Positions 25,775 to 33,568 of a stretch of DNA of 63,459 bases are shown in pieces. A program made the position numbers and the translations under genes. Below the pieces are notes generated by a model. The model ran no database searches. It saw only the letters and a program-made list of their open reading frames with translations, and was not told the origin of the DNA. Every line of letters starts with the position of its first letter. Positions within the stretch are counted from its first letter, which is position 1. The stretch is from positions 1-63,459 of the forward strand of contig CABYEA010000006.1 in assembly GCA_902517895.1 (NCBI GenBank), in the 5' to 3' direction. Origin of the DNA: an uncultured Bacteroidota bacterium. GTDB taxonomy: Bacteria > Bacteroidota > Bacteroidia > Flavobacteriales > Flavobacteriaceae.

Positions 25775-28429
25775 TTATAAAATTTTATCTCTCTGTCTTC
25801 TCTTATCATATTTTATGTCACTTAGCATCCCACTCTTGATACCAATGAAAAAATTCCAAGATTTATTAGCGCTAAATGGAATCCAGCTGAAATTCATTCT
25901 CCAGCTGAGTAGATCTCTCTCAAATCTTAGCTGAGTGTATGTAATACCCTGGTTTTTAAAGTCATACCCTGATGATATTCCTGCACTCCATTTTGGTGAT
26001 AAATCAAGATCACCAGAAAACATTAAAGAATGTGAAGAAATCTCATTTTGACCAAAAGTATTGTTATAGTTTACCGCATACGCCATTCTTAAAGACCATG
26101 GTAATTTATATGAGTATAAGTTATCAGGTTCATCATTATCAACATCACCATCAGATTGGCTAAATGATTCACTTGAACTGTCCATTGCTCTTCCAAACAA
26201 ATCATCATCTCTTCCTCCATTTCTAATTGACTCATCTATTGCTGCTTGTTTTCTGTCTGCCCCTTTTTGCTTATCATTGTTACTAAACGAATAATTAAAG
26301 GTCAAATTAGCACTAGTTAATCTAAATAAACCTCCGCCACTGCTGATTTGAAACTGATTTACTCTGTTATTGTTTTCGTCAAGTGCATATGGATCAAGAG
26401 TAGCTCCGAAATTAATATTCATTTTGTTTTTAAATAATTGAGTTCCTCCGTTCATTCTAACTGGTGACAAGTTAAGTGAATCAGCAGCGATATTATATGA
26501 GGTTGAGAAGTTTAGATTGTTTAATATAACTACTTTTTTAAATTCATTTTCTTCACTTTCATTATCAATAACTTTAGCCTCAACATTATTATTTAGTGAT
26601 AATGAAACAGAACTTGCATAATTTTTATTAGGTAAGCCAAAAATTGAACCCTCAAACCTTGAGTATTCAACATCAGAAGTTGTTAATCCATCGGCACTTA
26701 TTACCTCATAGGTATCATAGTATTTATCGAAGGAAGGGGATATCCCATAACTTATAGAAGGTCTAATAACATGCCTTATAGCCTTTAATTTACTGTTTTC
26801 TGAAAAATTATACATCCCATAGACAGTTGTTCCAAGACTTGTAGAAAAGTTATATGTTCTAAATGAATCAAACCCTCGAATCTCATTCGACACTACGTCT
26901 TGTAATTCAAGATTAAAATTTTTGTCAACAGTTTTAAAAACCCATGTTTCCTGAAAATTAGCACTTGTTGAAAAACTAAAGTATTTTAGCAACTTAAAGT
27001 TAGTACTAATTGGGATTGAGTGCTGAAAGCCAGACTTAGCATTTTCAAACATTTCCTTCTTAAAAAATAGTGAATCAGTAGTAAGAATTCTATTTTCACC
27101 TCTTAAACTATATTGAAAATTTATATTTTGGATAATTCCCTTTTTTGTTCCAATTTTAGGGGCAAAAGGATAAATTCTAGAAACACTTGCCTGCAAAGTT
27201 GGAAGTGTCATGTTAATAGTTTGGGTATTTGTGTTTTGAGAATGAGTTGCAGACAAACTCATATTTATCTGAGGTTCACCCGGAAAAGTCTTTGAATAGG
27301 AAACTGATGATGAAAGAGAGTTGTTTAGAAAATTCGCTGCATTCATTTGATTAATAGATTGCTGATAGTATTTGCTACTACCTAAATTTACGGATGCAGA
27401 AAATCTTGAATTAGGGTTAGACTTTGAGTCTTTACTGTGAGACCATCTTAAATTATATATAGAACTTTTTGAATAATCTGGAAAACCCCTCTCACTTTGA
27501 ATTAAGTTTTCAAATCTAAAGCTTAAGTTACCTCTAAACCTGTATCTGTATAAATAGGTATTTTCCAACCTAAATCCATAACTGCCATTTGTATAATAAT
27601 CACCAAGTAAAGTTAAATCCAAATTATCATTTACTGGAAGGTAATATCCTCCATTTTGTATAAAATAGCCTCTTGAATTTTGCTCACCAAAAGATGGGAA
27701 TATAATTCCAGAGCTCCTTTTGTTGGAAATTGGAAAATATGCAAACGGCAAACCAATTGGAGTAGGAACATCGGCAATATACATATTGGTTGGTCCAGTT
27801 ATAATTTTTTTCCCTGGAATCACTTTTGCTTTTCTTAGAAGAAAATAATACTCTGGATTATCAATATCTACAGACGTGGTGAATTTCGCCTTATCCATAT
27901 AATAAACAGAATCATTTTCTTTTTTAGTTTTATCAGAAAGAATATTTAAACCAGCCTCCTCTGTTCTAGAATTGAATATAATAGCTTTTTTCGTGTCCAT
28001 ATTAAATTTCAGAGAATCAGGTCTAATTTCATCTTGACCTTGTTTAAATATAGGAAGTTGTGAATATTCACCAAGAGAATCCTTAATACGACCTGCATAG
28101 ATTTCATTTTTATCATAATCAACTATTATAATACCAGCTTTGATCTCCATATCTTGATAATTTATTTTAGCATTGTTATAAAGCCTTATAAGCTTTTTTT
28201 TAGGACTTATTGATGTTGTGTCAGTTGCTTCGTACAAAATTTTATCTAACAAAGTATTATTTGTGGTTTTGATTGAATCTTTTTTAGTTATTGAATCATT
28301 TATAGTCTTGATTGAATTTATTTTATTAATGGTGTCATTAAAATGAAAATAAGTCTTAGCCAGCACATTAATGTTTATAAAAAATGTATAACTTAAGAAT
28401 AAAAGTAATTTTAATGAATTAGTTTTCAA
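25775..28429 (-). CDS. lptD: LPS assembly outer membrane protein LptD-like
   Basis: About 884 residues from a TTG at 28429; the frame remains open up to an ATG at 28501. I prefer TTG because LKTNSLKLLLFLSYTFF is a good signal-peptide core, while the 24 extra residues look like AT-rich noncoding sequence and would leave only five bases to the divergent gene. The N-terminal part (about 60-210) has an LptA-like beta-jellyroll (ATDTTS, GIIVDYDKNEIYAG, AIIFNSRTEEAG). The rest is the LptD beta-barrel (PTPIGLPFAYFPIS, SSGIIFPSFG). It would place lipopolysaccharide in the outer leaflet together with LptE. Confidence 0.85.
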   Translation of the reverse strand: MKTNSLKLLLFLSYTFFININVLAKTYFHFNDTINKINSIKTINDSITKKDSIKTTNNTLLDKILYEATDTTSISPKKKLIRLYNNAKINYQDMEIKAGIIIVDYDKNEIYAGRIKDSLGEYSQLPIFKQGQDEIRPDSLKFNMDTKKAIIFNSRTEEAGLNILSDKTKKENDSVYYMDKAKFTTSVDIDNPEYYFLLRKAKVIPGKKIITGPTNMYIADVPTPIGLPFAYFPISNKRSSGIIFPSFGEQNSRGYFIQNGGYYLPVNDNLDLTLLGDYYTNGSYGFRLENTYLYRYRFRGNLSFRFENLIQSERGFPDYSKSSIYNLRWSHSKDSKSNPNSRFSASVNLGSSKYYQQSINQMNAANFLNNSLSSSVSYSKTFPGEPQINMSLSATHSQNTNTQTINMTLPTLQASVSRIYPFAPKIGTKKGIIQNINFQYSLRGENRILTTDSLFFKKEMFENAKSGFQHSIPISTNFKLLKYFSFSTSANFQETWVFKTVDKNFNLELQDVVSNEIRGFDSFRTYNFSTSLGTTVYGMYNFSENSKLKAIRHVIRPSISYGISPSFDKYYDTYEVISADGLTTSDVEYSRFEGSIFGLPNKNYASSVSLSLNNNVEAKVIDNESEENEFKKVVILNNLNFSTSYNIAADSLNLSPVRMNGGTQLFKNKMNINFGATLDPYALDENNNRVNQFQISSGGGLFRLTSANLTFNYSFSNNDKQKGADRKQAAIDESIRNGGRDDDLFGRAMDSSSESFSQSDGDVDNDEPDNLYSYKLPWSLRMAYAVNYNNTFGQNEISSHSLMFSGDLDLSPKWSAGISSGYDFKNQGITYTQLRFERDLLSWRMNFSWIPFSANKSWNFFIGIKSGMLSDIKYDKRRQRDKIL

Positions 28430-28506
28430 CCTATTGAGTGTATATTTAATATTTCTTAGTAACAGATATAAATTTACGTATATTTTAAGGCTATAATACA
28501 TAATTT

Positions 28507-29583
28507 ATGACTAAAATTTGTTCTAAATCAACTTTTTTTAACCATAGTTTAACAGGTTTCCTGTTCTTATTAATATTACTTTTTTTTCCAGGATTCATAA
28601 ATGATATTTATTCCCAAAGTCCATTTAAGATTGTTATTGATGCAGGTCATGGAGGAAAAGACCCTGGCAGACCTAACAAGAGCGGTATTAAGGAAAAAGA
28701 TATAGTATTAAAAATCGCTTTAGACTTAGGAAAGAAATTGGAGAATAGTGGTAATGAGGTAATTTATACAAGAAAAAAGGATGTTTTTTTAACATTAAGA
28801 CAAAGAGCTAAAATTGCTAATGATTTTGATGCAGATCTCTTTATTTCTATACATTGTAATGCTTTTCATGATAGTTCAGTTCATGGATCAGAAACCTTTG
28901 TTTATGGATTACATGTTAGTGATGCTAATTTCAATGTAGCCAAAAAGGAAAATGAAATTATTTTTTTAGATGGGCACTATTCAGATGATAATGAAAATTA
29001 TAGTCCTACATCAACTGAATCTCTAATAGGTACAACACTGATGCAAGAAGAATATTTGGATCAGAGTATACTACTTGCAAGCTTTGTTCAGAAAAACTTC
29101 ACTAAAGATTTAAAAATCAGAAACAGAGGGGTTAAGCAATCCGGATTTTGGGTTCTACATAACACATATATGCCAAGTATTTTAATTGAGGCAGGCTTCA
29201 TGACTAATCCTAAAGAAGGTGCTTTTTTAAATTCAAAAAAAGGTCAAATAGGAGTTTCAAATAGTATATATAAAGCAATTGAAAAATACAAAAAAGCTAT
29301 AAATTACTCGAAAACCCCTATTGCCATTTCAAGCAACAAAGAGGCGGTGATATATAAAGTTCAAATAGCAGCAGGAAAACGAAGACTTGAACTAAAACCC
29401 TACAACTTTAATGGTTTAAAAAAATTGTCAAGGATAAAAGATGGAGCCCTTTATAAATATTTTTATTCCAGCTCAAACAGCCTTGATGAAATTAAAATGA
29501 AAAAGAAATATGCTAGACTCAATGGCTATGGTAATGCATATATTGTTGGATTTAAAAATGGTGAATTATTTGAGGTAGATTGA
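28507..29583 (+). CDS. N-acetylmuramoyl-L-alanine amidase with SPOR-like tail
   Basis: A 358-residue exported protein: hydrophobic signal segment at about 14-36, then an Amidase_3 domain (about 40-262). Zinc-site motifs are VIDAGHGGKDPG, SIHCNAF and the catalytic Glu in LIEAGFMTN. Residues about 280-356 (YKVQIAAGKRR, then NAYIVGFKNGE) look like a SPOR domain, which binds denuded glycan strands at the division site. The enzyme cuts between MurNAc and L-Ala in peptidoglycan during cell separation. It is the first gene of the plus-strand run to 39017, and its upstream region is shared with divergent lptD. Confidence 0.92.
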   Translation: MTKICSKSTFFNHSLTGFLFLLILLFFPGFINDIYSQSPFKIVIDAGHGGKDPGRPNKSGIKEKDIVLKIALDLGKKLENSGNEVIYTRKKDVFLTLRQRAKIANDFDADLFISIHCNAFHDSSVHGSETFVYGLHVSDANFNVAKKENEIIFLDGHYSDDNENYSPTSTESLIGTTLMQEEYLDQSILLASFVQKNFTKDLKIRNRGVKQSGFWVLHNTYMPSILIEAGFMTNPKEGAFLNSKKGQIGVSNSIYKAIEKYKKAINYSKTPIAISSNKEAVIYKVQIAAGKRRLELKPYNFNGLKKLSRIKDGALYKYFYSSSNSLDEIKMKKKYARLNGYGNAYIVGFKNGELFEVD

Positions 29584-29633
29584 CAAGATTTGTTTAATAT
29601 AAATTCCTAATTTTATAAATAAGAAAATAAGAT

Positions 29634-30578
29634 TTGAAATATTCAAAAGAAATAAAAATTGGCTTTTTAGCCATCATTGGTATAATGATGAGTGTATTCT
29701 CTTACAACTATCTTAAAGGTATAAACCTTTTTGAAAAGAATAGAAAATTTACAATTAAATACGAAAAAGTAGATGGTTTATCTGTGTCAAACCCTGTTAC
29801 TCTTAACGGCTTTAAAATTGGAAAAGTTCAAAAAATAAATTTCAATTCAGAAAATACACGTGAATTATTGGTTGATCTTATCATTGAAAATGATGTTTTA
29901 TTTCCAAAAACAAGCTCCGCTGAATTATATGAGACAGGTTTGATAGGAGGTAAGGCGATTGCAATTATTCCTGACTATAAAAATGACTCAACCATTGCCA
30001 ATGACGGAGACATGTTAAGAGGCATTATTAAACCAGGTCTTACAGAGCTGGTGAATCAGATATTACCGCAGGTTCAACTTCAAATTGAAGCAGTTATGAA
30101 AAATGCAGAAATAGTGCTTGGTAATATTAATAACTTATTTGATGAGGAAACTAAACAGGAGTTAAAATCAAGTATTCAAGATTTTTCCAATTTAACCAAA
30201 AGTTTATCCAAAACTTCTGAGGAAATTTCTAATTTAATTTCAAACAACTCTGAAAATTTATCACATGCAATTTCTGATTTTAAAGATGCCAGTAATAATA
30301 TTAAGACAATTTCTGATTCAATATCATCGAAAGATCTCAGAAATATAACTTTAAACCTAAACGATTTAGTTACTAACTTAAGTTCCATTACGACAAGCTT
30401 AAAAAATTCAGAAGGCACTGCTGGACAGCTAATAAATGACAATTCTATTTACATTAATCTTGAGAATGCAACTAAGGAGTTAAATATTCTTATTGAAGAT
30501 ATTAAACTTAACCCCAATAGATATATAAATTTTTCGGTGTTTGGAAAAAAGAATAAAGCATTCAAAAAAAATAATTAA
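29634..30578 (+). CDS. MCE/MlaD-family lipid-transport protein
   Basis: 314 residues from a TTG start (no ATG fits). One membrane anchor (about 8-27) is followed by an MCE domain (about 37-117: VDGLSVSNPVTLNGFKIGKV, ELYETGLIGGKAIAI). A long Ser/Asn/Leu-rich coiled region (about 150-290) then resembles a helical bundle. MlaD proteins form rings that move phospholipids between inner and outer membrane. No MlaE/MlaF-type permease or ATPase lies beside it; in Flavobacteria these are usually elsewhere. It lies 50 bases after the amidase and directly abuts the next gene. Confidence 0.88.
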   Translation: MKYSKEIKIGFLAIIGIMMSVFSYNYLKGINLFEKNRKFTIKYEKVDGLSVSNPVTLNGFKIGKVQKINFNSENTRELLVDLIIENDVLFPKTSSAELYETGLIGGKAIAIIPDYKNDSTIANDGDMLRGIIKPGLTELVNQILPQVQLQIEAVMKNAEIVLGNINNLFDEETKQELKSSIQDFSNLTKSLSKTSEEISNLISNNSENLSHAISDFKDASNNIKTISDSISSKDLRNITLNLNDLVTNLSSITTSLKNSEGTAGQLINDNSIYINLENATKELNILIEDIKLNPNRYINFSVFGKKNKAFKKNN

Positions 30579-31859
30579 TTGGAATTAATCCCTAACATAG
30601 CTTTTTCTTTGATTCTGATACTTTCATTAGGGTTTTTTGTCAGAAACATTAAGAGATTAAGAAGAAATATAAATTTTGGTAAAGGTCAAACTGAAACTAT
30701 AGAAGATAGTCCTCAGAGATGGAAAAATATGATTAGAATAGCTTTGGGTCAGTCTAAAATGATTAGAAGACCAATTGCTGGAATATTACACATAGTTGTT
30801 TACCTGGGCTTTATAATTATAAATATTGAACTAATAGAGATAATAATTGATGGTGTTTTTGGTACTCACAGAATATTTTCATCAATTGGTGTTTTATACG
30901 GAGTATTAATTGGTTTATTTGAAATTTTTGCTGTTCTAGTTTTGATTGCTGTATTGATATTTTGGACAAGAAGAAATTTGACGCGAATAAAAAGATTTTA
31001 TGAAACAAAAATGATGGGTTGGCCAAAGTTAGATGCAGATCTAATATTATACTTTGAAATAGTATTGATGAGTTTGTTTCTACTTATGAATGCTACTGAT
31101 GTAGAATTTCAAAACATGAATAACGGAAATCTAATAAGTGGTTTAATATATCCATTTTTTGAAGGGTTTTCATTAGAAACCCTTCATATACTTGAAAGGT
31201 CTTTTTGGTGGTCACATATCGTCGGAATTCTAATTTTTCTAAACTATTTATACTATTCAAAACATTTACATATAATTCTTGCATTTCCGAACACCTATTA
31301 TGGATCACTTGAAAATAGTGGTAAACTGAATAATATGAAATCCGTTACCAATGAGGTAAATATTATGATGGGTAAAACTTCTGAATCTGATACATTAGAT
31401 AACATTAACTTTGGAGCATCGGATGTGAAAGATTTATCTTGGCTTCAGTTACTAAATGCTTATTCATGTACAGAATGCGGTAGATGTACCAGTTCATGTC
31501 CCGCCAATATTACAGGAAAGAAACTTTCACCTAGAAAAATAATGATGGATGTCAGGGATAGAATTGAAGAAGTGGGAAGGAATATAGATAAAAATGGGTC
31601 GTTTAAAGACGATAACAAAAAGTTATTAGGAGATTATACATCAAAAGAAGAATTATGGGCATGTACTTCTTGTAATGCTTGTGTAGAAGAATGTCCTATA
31701 AGTATTAATCCTTTATCGATAATTATGGACATGAGAAGATATTTAATCATGGAGGAATCATCAGCCCCCAACGAATTAAACAACATGATGAATAATATTG
31801 AGAATAATGGTGCTCCATGGCCATATAATCAACAAGATAGATTAAATTGGAATGAATAA
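30579..31859 (+). CDS. Membrane-bound (Fe-S) oxidoreductase subunit
   Basis: 426 residues from TTG directly after the MlaD stop. Residues 1-250 contain about five membrane helices, with histidines such as HIVVYLGF and SKHLHIILA that could hold haem. Two 4Fe-4S motifs follow: CTECGRCTSSCP at about 289-300 and CTSCNACVEECP at about 352-363. The arrangement resembles the HdrE-HdrD/GlpC type, in which electrons pass between the quinone pool and a soluble CCG protein. That partner is encoded two genes downstream (32295-33083). The natural electron donor is unknown. Confidence 0.85.
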   Translation: MELIPNIAFSLILILSLGFFVRNIKRLRRNINFGKGQTETIEDSPQRWKNMIRIALGQSKMIRRPIAGILHIVVYLGFIIINIELIEIIIDGVFGTHRIFSSIGVLYGVLIGLFEIFAVLVLIAVLIFWTRRNLTRIKRFYETKMMGWPKLDADLILYFEIVLMSLFLLMNATDVEFQNMNNGNLISGLIYPFFEGFSLETLHILERSFWWSHIVGILIFLNYLYYSKHLHIILAFPNTYYGSLENSGKLNNMKSVTNEVNIMMGKTSESDTLDNINFGASDVKDLSWLQLLNAYSCTECGRCTSSCPANITGKKLSPRKIMMDVRDRIEEVGRNIDKNGSFKDDNKKLLGDYTSKEELWACTSCNACVEECPISINPLSIIMDMRRYLIMEESSAPNELNNMMNNIENNGAPWPYNQQDRLNWNE

Positions 31860-31864
31860 ATATT

Positions 31865-32302
31865 ATGAATAAAGACGAAATAGAAAGAATTTTACACGAA
31901 AAAGTTGAGTCAGGAAAAAAAATAAGTCCAGTCCTGCCAGATGGAATTAAAAATTATTTGATTGATATAGACGGAACAATTACAGATGACATTCCAAATG
32001 AAGAACCTGAAAGAATGGCAACATGCTTGCCATTTGATGATGCACTCAAAACATGTAACCGATGGTATAATGAAGGTCACATGATATGTTTTTTTACCTC
32101 AAGAATTGAGGAACATAGAAAAGTAACTGAACAATGGCTGAAAAAACATGGGTTTAAATATCATTCATTACTAATGGGTAAACCTAGAGGTGGAAATTAT
32201 CACTGGATAGATAATCATTTAGTCAAAGCCACTAGATATAATGGTACTTTTGGAGATCTAGTCAAAAAAGAAGTTACTATCGAAGTTTTTAAAGATGAGT
32301 AG
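31865..32302 (+). CDS. HAD-superfamily phosphatase-like protein
   Basis: A 145-residue protein with the HAD nucleophile motif LIDIDGTITDD at about 32-42, motif II in FFTSR (about 75-79) and the C-terminal KPRGGNYHWIDNH. Homologues in Flavobacteria are often labelled phosphoheptose isomerase, which the motifs do not support; a small phosphatase is more plausible. It is embedded between the two Fe-S genes: five bases after the first, and overlapping the second by eight bases. This strongly suggests a shared process, but the substrate is unknown. Confidence 0.75.
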   Translation: MNKDEIERILHEKVESGKKISPVLPDGIKNYLIDIDGTITDDIPNEEPERMATCLPFDDALKTCNRWYNEGHMICFFTSRIEEHRKVTEQWLKKHGFKYHSLLMGKPRGGNYHWIDNHLVKATRYNGTFGDLVKKEVTIEVFKDE

Positions 32303-33083
32303 ACTAAAAATTAAAACAATTGAAGATTTTCAAAATGAGGGTTCTTTACCTGAAACCTTATTTTGGATTGGTTGTGCTGGTAGTTTTGATGATAGAGCCA
32401 AAAGAATTACAAAGGCTTTTGTCAAGATTTTAAATTCTGCAAATATCAGTTTTGGAGTATTAGGAAAGGATGAATCATGTACCGGAGATCCTGCTAAAAG
32501 AGCTGGCAATGAATTTTTATTTCAAATGCAGGCTATGACTAATATTGAGACACTAAATTCATTTAATATAAAAACAATTGTTACAACCTGTCCACATTGT
32601 TTTAATACGATCAAAAATGAATATCCTAGTTTAGGGGGTAATTATGATGTTTATCATCATACTCAATTTATAAATAAACTTCTTGAAGATGGAAGGTTTT
32701 CGATTAAGGGAGGATCATTTAAAGGAAAAAAAATCACATATCATGATCCTTGCTTTCTTGGAAGAGCAAATAAAGAGTATAACGCACCCCGTAACCTAAT
32801 AAAAAAACTTGATGCAGAATTATCAGAACTAAAGAGATGTAAATCAAAGGCACTTTGTTGTGGTGCTGGAGGGGCTCAAATGTTTAAGGAATCAGAAGAA
32901 GGAAAAACAGAAATAAATATTGAACGAGCTCAAGAAATAAAAGAGAATACTTCAAAAATAGTAGCTACTGGATGCCCATTTTGCAATACAATGTTAACTG
33001 ATGGCACAAAGTCGTTTGAGGATAATAAAAAAGTTGAAGTTTTAGACATAGCTGAACTTATTGTCAAAGCAAAGGATTTATAA
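32295..33083 (+). CDS. CCG-domain (Fe-S)-binding protein (HdrB/GlpC-like)
   Basis: A 262-residue soluble protein with two cysteine-rich CCG blocks. The first is CAGSFDD, followed by CTGD and TTCPHCFNT. The second is DPCFLGR with CCGAGGAQMF, then TGCPFCNTML. In heterodisulfide reductase and lactate or glycerol oxidoreductases these cysteines hold a non-cubane iron-sulfur cluster or bind thiols. It overlaps the HAD gene by eight bases and probably forms an electron-transfer complex with the membrane protein at 30579. No flavoprotein subunit is adjacent. Confidence 0.85.
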   Translation: MSRLKIKTIEDFQNEGSLPETLFWIGCAGSFDDRAKRITKAFVKILNSANISFGVLGKDESCTGDPAKRAGNEFLFQMQAMTNIETLNSFNIKTIVTTCPHCFNTIKNEYPSLGGNYDVYHHTQFINKLLEDGRFSIKGGSFKGKKITYHDPCFLGRANKEYNAPRNLIKKLDAELSELKRCKSKALCCGAGGAQMFKESEEGKTEINIERAQEIKENTSKIVATGCPFCNTMLTDGTKSFEDNKKVEVLDIAELIVKAKDL

Positions 33084-33085
33084 TC

Positions 33086-33568
33086 ATGATAGTTAATTTA
33101 AAATCGCTTAATAAAAACTCAAGGGTTTGGATTTTCCAATCACTAGATTTTATAGATGATCGAGTACTAGAAGTGATTAAAGAAAAAATAAGCTTATTTC
33201 TAAATGAATGGAAATCGCATCAAAAAGATTTTAAATCATCCTTTGAAATTAGATATAACACATTTATCATAGTTGCTGCTGACGAAAGTAATTTAGTTTC
33301 AGGGTGCTCAATTGATTCTCTTGTTAACTTTATTAAAAATTTGGAAACATCATTTGATTTACAATTACTGGATAAATTACATGTCAAATACATTGAAAAC
33401 GGAAAAATTATTACCAAACATCTAAATCAATTTAAGATCCACTGTCAAAGCCTTGGAGAAAATGAAAATTTAATTGTTTTTAATAATTTGGTAAAAGATA
33501 TAAATGAATTAGAAAATGATTGGAAAGTTGACATCAGAAATAGTTGGCATAATAGATATATTAAATGA
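33086..33568 (+). CDS. Conserved small protein of unknown function
   Basis: A 160-residue cytoplasmic-looking protein without signal or membrane segment. Bacteroidota homologues are frequently labelled ABC transporter ATPase, but I see no Walker A, Walker B or signature motif, so that name is unjustified. Recognisable features are SRVWIFQS near the start, FIIVAADES, GCSIDSLVNFIKNLE and an acidic C-terminal third ending SWHNRYIK. It follows the CCG gene by two bases and overlaps the next gene by four (ATGA), so it is firmly within the operon. Confidence 0.7.
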   Translation: MIVNLKSLNKNSRVWIFQSLDFIDDRVLEVIKEKISLFLNEWKSHQKDFKSSFEIRYNTFIIVAADESNLVSGCSIDSLVNFIKNLETSFDLQLLDKLHVKYIENGKIITKHLNQFKIHCQSLGENENLIVFNNLVKDINELENDWKVDIRNSWHNRYIK

